From NCBI GenBank assembly GCA_014762625.1, contig JABURQ010000098.1, positions 47,438-111,437 of the forward strand: a DNA stretch of 64,000 nt, read 5' to 3'. The position numbers were made by a program, and so were the translations under genes. The DNA comes from Planctomycetaceae bacterium. Lineage in GTDB: Bacteria; Planctomycetota; Planctomycetia; Planctomycetales; Planctomycetaceae. Below the pieces are notes generated by a model that had not been told where the DNA came from, ran no database searches, and saw nothing but the letters and a program-made list of their open reading frames with translations. Shown here piece after piece: positions 17,741 through 27,258 of the stretch (its first letter is position 1; each line of letters begins with the position of its first letter).

Positions 17741-20134
17741 TTGCCAGTCTGGCTCCAACGATATCTCGAACTCCCTCCTTCGGAGGACGGTGAAGGGACC
17801 GCCTGGCGGATTCTGTGGGAATCGCCGTGGCCGACGTGGATTCCGGATTGGCTGGGGTGGTTCGGTTGTCTCGCGATCATCGCCTGTTTGATCTGGGTGA
17901 TTCGTCGCGATGCGCGTCATTTGCCGAGTCGCGCACGCTGGACGTTGATGGTGTTGCGAGTTTCGGTGCTGGCAATCCTGCTCGTTCTGGTGGGACGTCC
18001 GGTTCTCTCCGTGAACCGGACTATCGACCCTCTGGTGGTAATCTTGATTGACACCTCGGAGAGTATGTCGCTCAAGGATCAATATCAGTCCCCCGAGATC
18101 CAAAAAGCCGTCGCCGAGCTCCTCAATGCGACCGGGGACAATATCCCGACGCGTTTGAATCTCTCGAAAGGCTTATTACTTGCCGACGAAGCACAGTTTC
18201 TCAAAACGATTCTGGAATCTCACAAGTTGCGCGTCTATCGATTTTCCGATGCGGCAATTGCCCTCCACGCCGGGGAGATTACGTCCGCCCAGGAACTTCC
18301 CGAACTGATCAAGACCATCGAATCACTTGAGACATCGGGACAGGAAACGAAACCGGGAGCCGCCATCGAACAAGTCCTCGCCGAGCTAAAGGCAACTCCG
18401 CCGTCGTCGCTGATTGTGGTGAGTGACGGTATCGCGACGGGCAGCGACGGAACCGGACGCTTGTCGGAAGCGGTCCCCGATCTCAAAAAGCAACGCGTCT
18501 CCGCCTGGACAGTCGGGATCGGCAGTAAGGAAGCCGCCAAAGACTTGCGTCTGGCGGATGTGCGCGTTCCCGAGATTGCGTTTCTGGACGATCTGATCTC
18601 GTTCGAATGTCTGGTGGGCCAGGTCGGTTTCGCCGGTGAAGCCTCCGAACTTTCCGTCGAGTTGCGAGAGAACCAAGAAACGCTTGTTTCCGAGACTGTC
18701 TTACTTTCCTCGGAAGAAGAATTGACGACGGTTTCACTCGACTGGCAGCCGGACCTCACGGGAGAAATTGAATTTCTGATTCAGATTGCTCCTCTGGATG
18801 ATGAGATCGATCGAGACAATAACCGCTTGATTCGAAAAATACTGATTCGCGATCAGCCGTTGAAAGTCCTGCTGGCTGAGGATCGTCCGCGGTACGAATA
18901 CCGATATCTCAAACATTTTCTGGAACGTGAACCGAGCGTCGATGTCGATTCCGTGCTGCTCGCCGGCGACCTTCAGCAGTCGTTACAGGATCCCTCCGGT
19001 CAGAAACTGGCGGGTCGTTTCCCGGTCCGGAACGACCAGATTCTCAATTACGATGTGATTATCCTGGGAGATTTGGGACCTCAGGATCTGGGTCCCGGCG
19101 TGGTCAACTTGTTGAGAGAGGCGGTTGAGGTGGAGGGAGTGTCTCTCATTCTTATGGGGGGACCTCGAAAGAATCCGTCCGCGTGGAAAGGGTCTGCTCT
19201 GGAGTCGTTGTTTCCCGTTGAATTGGAAACGAGACCGTTTGCGCCGCCGTTGCGCTGGCAGGAGCGCGGGTTCCAACCTCGACCGACTGTCGCCGGACTG
19301 CAAACGACCCCCGCCTTTCGCTGGGGAGAAGACCGGTCGGTCGAGTCTTCCTATTGGGATGAACTCACACCCTGGTATCGCCTTGTCGTTTATCCGGAGC
19401 TTAAGTCGGGGGCCGTCACCTGGTTGACGACGGAGCCGCTGGGACAGGGGCGTCCCGGACTCCCTTTGCTCGTCGAACAGCGATTCGGTGCGGGGAAGGT
19501 TCTGTTTCAGGCGACCGACGAACTCTGGCGTTTGAGATTTCTGACGCAGGATAAATTTTACGGACGCTACTGGTTACAGACTCTCCGTTACCTCACGCGT
19601 TCCTCGGGATCCGATCAACGGGGAGAACTCTCGACCGATCGGCGGAAATACCAACGCGGCGAGCCGGTCGTCATTCGATTGAAAAGTTCGCTCGTCACGG
19701 AAGGTTCCGCTCCACAAGTCAGTTTGACGGGACCGGAAGCGTTTGAGACGACGCTCCAATCGTCCGACCTTCATCCCGAACTGTACACGACTGAGCTCCA
19801 GGGACTGCCCGAGGGGAACTATCAGGTGGTGTGGAAAGGGGGGGATGCCGAAACCACGCTCACCGCCGATTTTCGAATCGAACTCGCCCAGCAGGAACTC
19901 AAAGATCGCAACATGAATCAGGACGGCCTCTCGCAATTGGCGGAACAATCCGGAGGGCGATATGCCGAATTGGTGGCGGCTCGGAAATTTCCCGAACTGA
20001 TTCCTCCTGGGCAGAAAATTCTGCTGGAAGCGTTGGCACCACAGCCTTTATGGAATCGTTGGGAACTTCTGGTGCTGCTTTTCAGTCTCTTAACCGTGGA
20101 ATGGATTCTGCGCAAGCGGTTTCAACTGATATAA
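17741..20134 (+). CDS. Membrane VWA / glutamine-amidotransferase-like protein
   Basis: 797 residues. Two N-terminal helices (about 39-55 and 69-90) precede a VWA-like domain with the MIDAS-type motif DTSESMS (D104, S106, S108). A later domain (YDVIILGDLGPQDLGPGVV ... LILMGGP) looks like the class I glutamine-amidotransferase-like fold common in these proteins, without an obvious catalytic Cys. A C-terminal helix (WELLVLLFSLLTVEWIL) follows. The start is a TTG at 17741; no ATG lies near enough upstream. It is first in a unit with the DUF4175-like protein (48 bases on) and the Gln-rich protein. Such genes often follow MoxR and DUF58 genes, which are absent here. Role in envelope processes is inferred only. 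Confidence 0.82.
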   Translation: MPVWLQRYLELPPSEDGEGTAWRILWESPWPTWIPDWLGWFGCLAIIACLIWVIRRDARHLPSRARWTLMVLRVSVLAILLVLVGRPVLSVNRTIDPLVVILIDTSESMSLKDQYQSPEIQKAVAELLNATGDNIPTRLNLSKGLLLADEAQFLKTILESHKLRVYRFSDAAIALHAGEITSAQELPELIKTIESLETSGQETKPGAAIEQVLAELKATPPSSLIVVSDGIATGSDGTGRLSEAVPDLKKQRVSAWTVGIGSKEAAKDLRLADVRVPEIAFLDDLISFECLVGQVGFAGEASELSVELRENQETLVSETVLLSSEEELTTVSLDWQPDLTGEIEFLIQIAPLDDEIDRDNNRLIRKILIRDQPLKVLLAEDRPRYEYRYLKHFLEREPSVDVDSVLLAGDLQQSLQDPSGQKLAGRFPVRNDQILNYDVIILGDLGPQDLGPGVVNLLREAVEVEGVSLILMGGPRKNPSAWKGSALESLFPVELETRPFAPPLRWQERGFQPRPTVAGLQTTPAFRWGEDRSVESSYWDELTPWYRLVVYPELKSGAVTWLTTEPLGQGRPGLPLLVEQRFGAGKVLFQATDELWRLRFLTQDKFYGRYWLQTLRYLTRSSGSDQRGELSTDRRKYQRGEPVVIRLKSSLVTEGSAPQVSLTGPEAFETTLQSSDLHPELYTTELQGLPEGNYQVVWKGGDAETTLTADFRIELAQQELKDRNMNQDGLSQLAEQSGGRYAELVAARKFPELIPPGQKILLEALAPQPLWNRWELLVLLFSLLTVEWILRKRFQLI

Positions 20135-20182
20135 TCAATTTCCTCGTCCAATGACCCATTTTCAGCTTATGGAATTGTCGGC

Positions 20183-23100
20183 ATGCCCGAAGAACTGCGT
20201 CTGAAATTGAACGCCGTCCGCCGCCGACTTCGTTCGTCGTTGTGGCAGGGAGGTGTGTGCGCGTTATTGACGGGAATTCTGTTCGCCCTGCTCCTTTCGG
20301 GAACGCTGGACTGGTTGGTGGTTGGTAACAGTCTGAGCGGTCGTTTGTTCCTGTCCTTGTCGACTCTCGGGATCATTTTGTGGGTGATCGTCCGGGAGTT
20401 ATGGAAGCCGTTGGCACATCCTCTATCGGACGACTGGCTGGCGCAGCGGCTTGAAGAAAAGATTCCCGAACTCGGCGGTCAGCTAGCGAGTACTGTCGAA
20501 TTTTCTTCCCACGCCTACGATGAACGTTACGGTTCTCGAAAGCTGCAACAGAAAACCGTCGATCGGTCGATCAGGAAATTGTTGACGCTCGACCTCATCA
20601 AAGTGATCGATCCGCGTCCCGTTCGCATTCGCGCTCGGTTAGCGATGATGTTTGGAATACTGGCGACGATGTTGTTACTCCTGTTCCCCGCACACGCATG
20701 GACCGCGATGCAACGACTGGCATTGCCCTGGAAATCGATTGAATGGCCTCGGGAAGTTGTTCTCGAATTGCAGGATGCGAAAGGGGTTCCGCTTGAGGCG
20801 AGCCATTTCACCGGACAATTGTTTCCGCGCGGGAGCGACCTGGAGTTACGGGTGATCAATCGACGCGGAGAGCTTCCTTCGGATTTGGAATTGCAGGTTC
20901 GGCAAGGAGACGACGATGCCCTGCGTCGCGAAGCGATTCCCACCATCTCCGCCAATGAAGAGACGCCGGCTTACGGCCAGATTCATTTGCCTCTGCGTGG
21001 TGACTCCATCGATTTTCGTATCGTCGGAGGAGATGACGACCGGATGTCGTGGAGAACGATCAAGGTTGTCCCCCCTCCGGTACTTTCTGATTTACAACTG
21101 ACTCTCATCCCGCCGGAGTATCAGGACGAAACGGAAGTCGAGATTCCCTCCGGAACGTCGTTTGTCCAGGCGCTGATTGGATCGCGACTCCGTGTGGTCG
21201 GGACCGCGAACGTACCTCTGGCGGAAGCGTCGTTCCTCTCGGCAGATCGTTATTCGATGTCGTTGACAGTGGAAGAAGGGGCCGCCAATTTTTCGGGCGA
21301 ATTGCCGATTACCGAGGTGGGGAGCCAGTTTTTTCGATTGCGGCTTCAGGATCCATTGGGGATTTCCAACCCGTCGGCGTTGCGCTTGGAAGTGGTGGGA
21401 TTGGCGGATCAGATTCCCGAGGTCAAAATTCTCTCTCCCGAAACGGATCAGTTTCTCACCCCGGATGCGGAACTCCGTCTGCACATTGCCGCTTCCGATG
21501 ATGTTCTCCTGACTGAACTGAGTTTGCAGTTGGCTCCCAAGTCGGAACCGAATAGCGAACGCGCCTGGCGAACAACTTTGCTGGAATCCCCCGCCCCGCG
21601 GATCGAGGAAGAATGGACCCTCAAATTACGGGATCTCGGTTTCGAGGAAGGAGATGTTCTGCTGTTACGATTGGTGGGAAGAGATCATCTCTCGATCGAT
21701 GAAGAACATCTCGGAGTCGATGAACGACTACTGACGGTCCTCTCCCCGAGTGAGAAACAGCGGGAACTCTCCGAGCGGCTGGAAGGAGTGATCGAACAGA
21801 TCGAACGGGTCTCGGGGAGACAATCCATATTGCGAGAGTCGATGAGCGAAGCGCTGGAAGATGGTGAGTCCCTCCCCGATTTGCTATCAGATCAAAAGCG
21901 AATCGAACGCCAACTTCTCGATGCAGAGAATTCACTGCAAGCGGATCTCCAAAAGCTGGTGGCGGAAGCCGAACTCAATCATCTGCAACAACCTCGATTT
22001 CAAAAGCGTTTAAACGATTTGCAGCGAGACTTTCAGCGGCTGGAACAGACCGAGTTTCCGCAACTGAATCAGTCGCTGGGGCGGCTGAGCAGTCAAGCTC
22101 CCTCCGCTCGACAGGCAGAGTCCTTGCTCGAGCTTCCCGAAGAACAGACCTTGGCGGACCCCGAGGCACTGGAAAACTGGCTACAACAGCAACCTGAAGA
22201 TCAGAGGGCCGGTCTGTTGGGGAAAATTGCCGAACACCAGCAAGAGAACATCGAAACGATTTTACAGGATATGGCTGGGTCCTTTTCAGAATGGAAAAAG
22301 CAGCAATCCCTGCAGGACTCACTGGCTGAGTTGATGGAAAATCAGAAAGAGATTGCCCGCAAAACCCGCGAATTGAACTCACGTCTTTCGGGAAAGTCAA
22401 CCGGCGAATTAAACCTGGAAGCTCGCGAGCAGCTTCAACAGCTTTCCGCCGACCAGCTTCGTAATCAGGGACGCTTGCGTGAGTTTCAGGAACTGTTGGA
22501 TCGCGAGTTGGAGGCAGAGTCTCCTCCGCCGCAGGTCAAGGATTTGTCGGAGAGTGTGAACTCCTCCGATGCCTCCACCCGGATGACCGATAATCAGCGT
22601 GCGTTGCGGGAGAATCATCTCAACGAAGCGAACGATCGCCATCAGGATTTGCTGCAAGAGTTTCAGGAATGGGACGATCAACTCAACAATCGCCCCGTCA
22701 CCGATGCGGAGTTGAAGATGCAGTTGCTCGACGAGCAAGCTCGGAAACTCGAACAACTGAAACGCGACCAACAACAACTCGGCAATCAACTCGACAATCA
22801 ACTCGACAATCAACCTCCCAACAATCCCCAGGAACGGGAGGAATTACAATCGCAACAGAAGAACCTGCAACAGGAAGCGGGACGCATTCGTCGGATGCTG
22901 GATCGACTGCAACTCCCAAAATCGGCGGAGGCGATGCAAGCGGCGGAGCGTCCGATGCAGAAGCTTGCCGAGCGTTTGGAGGAAAATCGGTCGCCGGAAC
23001 AGCTTCCCCAACAGGCCGAACAGAAACTGGGTCAAGCTCAGGAAGCAATCGAACAGGAACGGAAAGGACTCGAATCGGATCACCAGTTGGAACTCCTGAC

Positions 23101-23752
23101 GGAGCTTTTGCCGCGATTGATGGAATTGGCTCTGGCACAGAAACAACTGAATCAGTCGGCGAGTCAGTTGCTCCGGGAATATGACGCGGCCCATCGCTGG
23201 AATCGTTCGTTATTAAAGAAGCTGAATGATGTGCGGGACGGGCAGCAGGAAAGTCTGACTCAATTGAATGAATTGAAAACGGCTCTCGAAGAAATCGGCG
23301 CGGTCAAATTAGCGTTGGCACATCTGTTGGAGACGATGAACCAAAGTCATCAGCATTTATCGGATCGCGAATTGCCTCCGGCCGTTTCGACGACGATGCC
23401 ACGGTCGTTGAGGCAATTTGAAATTCTGATCGATGTGTTGGAACGACTCGCCAACGAATCCGAAAACGATGAAGCTTCCGAGCAACAGGCCGATAACGGG
23501 GAACAGGAAGAGTCCGCCGAGGAAGATCAAAAAACCGTTTATGTGGAGTTATTGCTCTTGAGAGCCGTGCAGCAGCAGATTCAGGAAGAGGCTCGCGAAC
23601 TTTCTCGACAGGAGTTTGAAGAGGGCTCTTCCGAGGAAACTCGAAAAGCCTGGCAGCGTCTGGAAACCGAACAGGCGGAAGTTCTTCGACTGCTGGAAGA
23701 AATTATTACCCGTCAACAACAGGAACAGGCACCGGTCGAGGAGGTGATCTGA
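20183..23752 (+). CDS. Large DUF4175-like membrane protein with long coiled coils
   Basis: 1189 residues. Two N-terminal helices (about 26-45 and 52-70), a third near residue 155-170, a beta-rich region with Ig-like segments (about 190-500), then about 600 residues of charged, Gln-rich coiled coil. The architecture matches the large uncharacterised DUF4175-type proteins of planctomycetes and alphaproteobacteria. A short tandem repeat encodes LGNQ LDNQ LDNQ at 22778-22813. The stop overlaps the next gene's start as TGATG (23750-23754), so translation of the two is likely coupled. Function is unknown; a structural envelope role is a guess. Confidence 0.78.
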   Translation: MPEELRLKLNAVRRRLRSSLWQGGVCALLTGILFALLLSGTLDWLVVGNSLSGRLFLSLSTLGIILWVIVRELWKPLAHPLSDDWLAQRLEEKIPELGGQLASTVEFSSHAYDERYGSRKLQQKTVDRSIRKLLTLDLIKVIDPRPVRIRARLAMMFGILATMLLLLFPAHAWTAMQRLALPWKSIEWPREVVLELQDAKGVPLEASHFTGQLFPRGSDLELRVINRRGELPSDLELQVRQGDDDALRREAIPTISANEETPAYGQIHLPLRGDSIDFRIVGGDDDRMSWRTIKVVPPPVLSDLQLTLIPPEYQDETEVEIPSGTSFVQALIGSRLRVVGTANVPLAEASFLSADRYSMSLTVEEGAANFSGELPITEVGSQFFRLRLQDPLGISNPSALRLEVVGLADQIPEVKILSPETDQFLTPDAELRLHIAASDDVLLTELSLQLAPKSEPNSERAWRTTLLESPAPRIEEEWTLKLRDLGFEEGDVLLLRLVGRDHLSIDEEHLGVDERLLTVLSPSEKQRELSERLEGVIEQIERVSGRQSILRESMSEALEDGESLPDLLSDQKRIERQLLDAENSLQADLQKLVAEAELNHLQQPRFQKRLNDLQRDFQRLEQTEFPQLNQSLGRLSSQAPSARQAESLLELPEEQTLADPEALENWLQQQPEDQRAGLLGKIAEHQQENIETILQDMAGSFSEWKKQQSLQDSLAELMENQKEIARKTRELNSRLSGKSTGELNLEAREQLQQLSADQLRNQGRLREFQELLDRELEAESPPPQVKDLSESVNSSDASTRMTDNQRALRENHLNEANDRHQDLLQEFQEWDDQLNNRPVTDAELKMQLLDEQARKLEQLKRDQQQLGNQLDNQLDNQPPNNPQEREELQSQQKNLQQEAGRIRRMLDRLQLPKSAEAMQAAERPMQKLAERLEENRSPEQLPQQAEQKLGQAQEAIEQERKGLESDHQLELLTELLPRLMELALAQKQLNQSASQLLREYDAAHRWNRSLLKKLNDVRDGQQESLTQLNELKTALEEIGAVKLALAHLLETMNQSHQHLSDRELPPAVSTTMPRSLRQFEILIDVLERLANESENDEASEQQADNGEQEESAEEDQKTVYVELLLLRAVQQQIQEEARELSRQEFEEGSSEETRKAWQRLETEQAEVLRLLEEIITRQQQEQAPVEEVI
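22778..22813 (+). repeat. Three tandem 12-base units in the DUF4175-like gene
   Basis: CTCGGCAATCAA is followed by two copies of CTCGACAATCAA. The unit is four codons, so changes in copy number would stay in frame and only lengthen or shorten the coiled coil. Confidence 0.9.
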
Positions 23753-24408
23753 TGAACGTTTCACATTATCAATGGGCCATCATTGGAGTGCTAGTTTTCA
23801 GTCGTGCGTCTTTGTGGGCTCAGGCTCCGCCGCCCGATGTCGAGCAAATGCAGAAAGATGCGCAGCTGCTGTTCGAGGATCTGAAATCTCATCGGCAACA
23901 GATCGAACAACAAACGGTCGACGATCTTACCATCCAACTGCAGGACGAGATTTTGACCGTCTGGGATCGGTTGCTTGATCAGGCCGACCAACAGAATAAA
24001 AAACCTCAATCGAAGCCTCAGCAAAACCAACAGCCGCAAAACCAGAACCAGCAGGAGCAGGATCAATCCTCTCAGCAGCCACAGTCCCAGCAACCCATGG
24101 GAAAAGAGCCGATGCCCCAACAGGGAGACGAACCGCAATCGTCTCAAGCGGGGGCAGAGAACGCTTCTGGTGAGGAATCTCAGGAACCCGCCGATCGGGC
24201 GTCTGAAGAGACGCGCGAGCGTCAGCAAGGGCGCTTACTCGAAATGCAACGCGAGGAACGGGAACGTCTGATGAAGGAGGTCTGGGGAAAACTGCCGGAG
24301 CGGATTCGTCAGAAGCTTTTGAATGCGTCAGACGAACAATACCTTCCCGCGTACGAGGACCGAATCCGGGAATACTTTCGGAAACTCTCCGAGCCTGAGT
24401 CGCGTTAA
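23752..24408 (+). CDS. Secreted Gln/Pro-rich coiled-coil protein
   Basis: 218 residues. A Sec signal (MNVSHYQWAIIGVLVFSRASLWA) is followed by a helical segment, a low-complexity Gln/Asn/Pro/Ser region (about 80-155) and a basic/acidic helical C-terminus (MKEVWGKLPERIRQKLL ... YEDRIREYFRKLSE). The C-terminal segment resembles the end of proteins encoded after DUF4175 genes in other planctomycetes. The ATG shares one base with the upstream stop codon, so it is probably a partner of the DUF4175-like protein. No enzymatic motif is visible. Confidence 0.8.
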   Translation: MNVSHYQWAIIGVLVFSRASLWAQAPPPDVEQMQKDAQLLFEDLKSHRQQIEQQTVDDLTIQLQDEILTVWDRLLDQADQQNKKPQSKPQQNQQPQNQNQQEQDQSSQQPQSQQPMGKEPMPQQGDEPQSSQAGAENASGEESQEPADRASEETRERQQGRLLEMQREERERLMKEVWGKLPERIRQKLLNASDEQYLPAYEDRIREYFRKLSEPESR

Positions 24409-24489
24409 TCGTCGGTCGCTCTCTTTTTGACGCGGAAAATGCTATCATGAACGATCACTTGTTTCTCCTTCTGCTTCCCCGGTGCCTTG

Positions 24490-25329
24490 ATGTCACACTC
24501 CAACGATCCCGAACCGATGCGATTGCAGCGATTTCTGGCTGCGGCGGGAGTGTCGTCGCGCCGGAAAAGCGAAGAGCTGATTACCAAAGGCCGCGTGCAG
24601 GTCGATGGAGAAGTGGTGACCGAGTTGGGAACCCAGGTCATCCCCGGTAAGCAGGAAGTCCGTGTCGATACGGAGGTCGTCAAGCTCAAGCCGAAAGTTT
24701 ACTACCTGCTCAATAAACCGTCGGGAGTTGTGTGTACCCACGAAGATCCTAACGGACGCCCTCGTGCGATCGACTTGATTCCCCACGATCCAGAAGTCGA
24801 TCACCTGTTTACCGTGGGGCGTCTCGATGAAAACTCGGAAGGTTTGTTAATCGTCACCAATGACGGCAAGCTGACGAACCGCATGACGCACCCCAGGTTT
24901 CGTGTTCTGCGGACATATCGTGTGCTCGTGGCGGGAGAACCGGATTACGCCGACCTGAAACAATTGCAGGACGGGCTCTTTTTCCGCGAGGGGCGTTTCA
25001 AAGTCCACCACGTCAAGAAGCTGAAGCGGCAGGGCAAGAGTACCGTGTTAGAGCTACAGTTGAGTGAAGGCCAAAACCGCGAAGTGAGGCGTCTGCTGGC
25101 TCGCATCGGACACAAAGTGATGATGTTGACGCGAGTCGGTTTCGGTCCTATCAAACTAGGCAAGCTGGGGAGCGGTGAGTATCGTCCGCTGACGCATCAG
25201 GAAGTCAAAACACTCGTGGACTTTGCCTTCAGCAAACCGGGGCAGGAACCTCGCGGACAGGAAAAACATCGAGTCCGTCCCCGTCGGCGACGGGGCGGCT
25301 CCCAACGAAAATCGACACGTCGCAAGTAA
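24490..25329 (+). CDS. rluB: 23S rRNA pseudouridine synthase, RluB/RsuA family
   Basis: About 279 residues. An N-terminal S4 RNA-binding domain (MRLQRFLAAAGVSSRRKSEELI ... VQVDG, given in part) is followed by the RsuA/RluB catalytic domain: LNKPSGVVCTHEDP, the GRLDENSEGLL motif with the catalytic Asp, and LSEGQNREVRRLLARIGHKV. These enzymes isomerise a uridine in rRNA, near position 2605 for RluB. The C-terminal tail is Arg/Lys-rich, as in many RluB proteins. The ATG at 24490 is preferred to the TTG just before it. It is 12 bases from the PyrK-like gene. Confidence 0.94.
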   Translation: MSHSNDPEPMRLQRFLAAAGVSSRRKSEELITKGRVQVDGEVVTELGTQVIPGKQEVRVDTEVVKLKPKVYYLLNKPSGVVCTHEDPNGRPRAIDLIPHDPEVDHLFTVGRLDENSEGLLIVTNDGKLTNRMTHPRFRVLRTYRVLVAGEPDYADLKQLQDGLFFREGRFKVHHVKKLKRQGKSTVLELQLSEGQNREVRRLLARIGHKVMMLTRVGFGPIKLGKLGSGEYRPLTHQEVKTLVDFAFSKPGQEPRGQEKHRVRPRRRRGGSQRKSTRRK

Positions 25330-25341
25330 CAGGAAGAGACA

Positions 25342-26220
25342 ATGTCTGCAGAGGCTTCACTCCCTGGTCTGGTTCCGTCCGCTCAGCAAATTTCTGCGGT
25401 AGTCGTCGAGCAGGAAACGATGGCCACGAACACCTATCGCCTGCGTCTGCGCTGTCCCGAACTCGCCCGACAAATTCGACCGGGGCAGTTTTTTATGGTC
25501 AAAGAACCGGGAACGAACGATCCCTTACTCGGACGACCTTTTGCCTTGTTCGATATCTGGGACGAAAACGGCGAGCCGGCGGGTATCGATTTCGGTTACG
25601 TGGCGATCGGAAAACTGACCCATCTGATGACGCATTGGTCGCCCGGTGATCCGGTACAACTTTGGGGGCCGCTCGGAAACGGCTTTCCCGAACCGGGGGA
25701 CGGACATTTGATGATGGTGGCGGGAGGCATCGGACAAACTCCCTTTCTCGCCGTCGCTCGCGAGGCCTTGGGATTGAAGACGTACGGTCGCCCCGCTCGC
25801 CCACTGGATGTCAGACCTTCGAAGTTGACTCTAGCTTACGGCGTGAGGTCCAGGGAGTTTCTGGCGGGCATCGAACAGTTCACCATGGACGGTCTCGATC
25901 TGCAAATCGCCACCGATGACGGCACCGCCGGTCATCACGGTTTTGTCACCCAGTTGCTGCAAAACGCGATTCAGTCGGAGACTCCTCCAGACAAGGTCTT
26001 CTGTTGCGGTCCGGAACCGATGATGGAAGCGGTCCAGAAAATCTGCCTGCGGGAGAATGTGGCCTGCTGGCTGTCTCTGGAAAGTCCGATGGCTTGTGGG
26101 TTCGGAGCCTGTTTCAGTTGCGTGGTTCCCGTTCGTCAGGAGGACGGCAGTTGGGACTACAAACGGAGCTGTGTGGAGGGCCCGGTCTTTCCCGCAGAGA
26201 GGCTGATTTTCGAGGACTGA
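25342..26220 (+). CDS. Dihydroorotate dehydrogenase electron-transfer subunit (PyrK-like)
   Basis: 292 residues. An FAD-binding beta barrel with GRPFALFD (64-71), an NAD-binding half with [12 protein letters not shown] (124-135) and FCCGPEPMM (220-228), and a 2Fe-2S site C252xxxxC257xxC260 ... C277. This is the PyrK pattern; PyrK passes electrons from PyrD-bound FMN to NAD in pyrimidine synthesis. No pyrD is adjacent; it lies right after rluB, so partner identity depends on a gene elsewhere. A related ferredoxin-NADP reductase-type role is possible. Confidence 0.87.
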   Translation: MSAEASLPGLVPSAQQISAVVVEQETMATNTYRLRLRCPELARQIRPGQFFMVKEPGTNDPLLGRPFALFDIWDENGEPAGIDFGYVAIGKLTHLMTHWSPGDPVQLWGPLGNGFPEPGDGHLMMVAGGIGQTPFLAVAREALGLKTYGRPARPLDVRPSKLTLAYGVRSREFLAGIEQFTMDGLDLQIATDDGTAGHHGFVTQLLQNAIQSETPPDKVFCCGPEPMMEAVQKICLRENVACWLSLESPMACGFGACFSCVVPVRQEDGSWDYKRSCVEGPVFPAERLIFED

Positions 26221-26285
26221 CCCCCTACCACCCGAAAGACCGCAATAACCGGACTCTCTCTCTAGAAGGATCCATTCCTCGCTTC

Positions 26286-26315
26286 TTGAATTACTGCAGA
26301 AGAAGCTATTAAAAT
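26286..26315 (+). promoter_or_regulatory. Candidate promoter of the secreted coiled-coil gene
   Basis: TTGAAT (26286-26291) and TAAAAT (26310-26315) are 18 bases apart in an AT-rich stretch between pyrK-like and the gene at 26474. The leader would be about 150 bases. Confidence 0.3.
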
Positions 26316-26473
26316 AGGTAAAGTAGGAATTCTTTGCCGATAAGCATAAGGAGTTCCCCCCCAGCCATACGACTCGTTGGTTTTCATTTCCATCGATGTC
26401 TCCGGCATGGTGTCCCACCACTTAATCGTTCGTGATTTAACCCCACCCAGTATTTCCATCCAAAGAGGTTTCC

Positions 26474-27169
26474 ATGCTCCGTTTCACATTTGTTGCGTTA
26501 TGCGCGATGCTGTTGACCGCAAGTTCGTCATTTGTCGAGGCTGGCAAGCCGAGTTGCTGTGCTCCGCAACCGTCTCGTTGCACTCCCAGTTCAAAAAAGA
26601 CCGCCGGGTTCCGATATCCACTGCCGTACCATGTAGCCCTCAAACGGGCTGATGACGCGGAGAAGGCGGAAGCCCGTAACGAAGAGTTGGCCACCAAAAT
26701 CGCCAAACTCGAATCGCATTTGGCCGACACCCAACAGCAGCTAAGCAATACCAAACAACAGCTTTCCAAAACCCAATCGCAACTCGCTTTGAATCGGAAG
26801 TCACTCAAGTCGACTGAGGAAACGCTCGCCAAAGTCAAACAAGAACGTGAGACGGCTCGTCAGAAGGTCCAAAAGCAGAGCCAGTTGGCGAAAGCCGCCA
26901 ATCAGCGGGCCGAAAAAGCGGAGCAGAAAGTCGCTGAACTGGAAACAACGGTGAAAGAGACGAAAGTTTCTGCTGAAAAACAGATGAGTGAACTGAAAAC
27001 TCAGGTCGCCTCGCTGGAAGCGAAAGTTCGCGACATGGAAAAACAGAAAGAACAACAACAGCAGGTTCCTGAAACGCCTCCCGCCAAGGTCGAAGAACCG
27101 GCACGCGTGAAGGAAGAGTCGGCTGACGAACCTTCTGACGACGATAACGAAGGTGAAACCAACGAATAA
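26474..27169 (+). CDS. Secreted coiled-coil protein
   Basis: 231 residues. A Sec signal (MLRFTFVALCAMLLTASSSFVEA) is followed by a short Cys-containing segment (SCCAPQPSRC), a long heptad-rich coiled coil (about 50-195) and an acidic Pro/Glu-rich tail. No domain family is recognised; a periplasmic structural or tethering role is likely. AGAGG precedes the ATG. It stands alone, with a terminator after it. Confidence 0.82.
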   Translation: MLRFTFVALCAMLLTASSSFVEAGKPSCCAPQPSRCTPSSKKTAGFRYPLPYHVALKRADDAEKAEARNEELATKIAKLESHLADTQQQLSNTKQQLSKTQSQLALNRKSLKSTEETLAKVKQERETARQKVQKQSQLAKAANQRAEKAEQKVAELETTVKETKVSAEKQMSELKTQVASLEAKVRDMEKQKEQQQQVPETPPAKVEEPARVKEESADEPSDDDNEGETNE

Positions 27170-27200
27170 TTGTTGGTTGCTTTGAGCTTCTGAATCTCCG

Positions 27201-27234
27201 AACGCGGAGTCGGCATATCCGATTCCGCGTTTTT
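27201..27234 (+). terminator. Intrinsic terminator after the coiled-coil gene
   Basis: A 13-base-pair stem (27201-27213 with 27219-27231, one G-T pair), a 5-base loop CATAT, and a T tract from 27230 to 27234, lying 31 bases after the stop codon. The AA at the left base gives little support for action in the minus direction. Confidence 0.9.
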
Positions 27235-27258
27235 AATTCTTGTCGATCTATCGGACGA

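Noticed and set aside
22669..23184. Alternative-frame open frames in the DUF4175-like gene
   Set aside because: They arise from repetitive Gln-rich codons in the real frame and have biased, low-complexity products.
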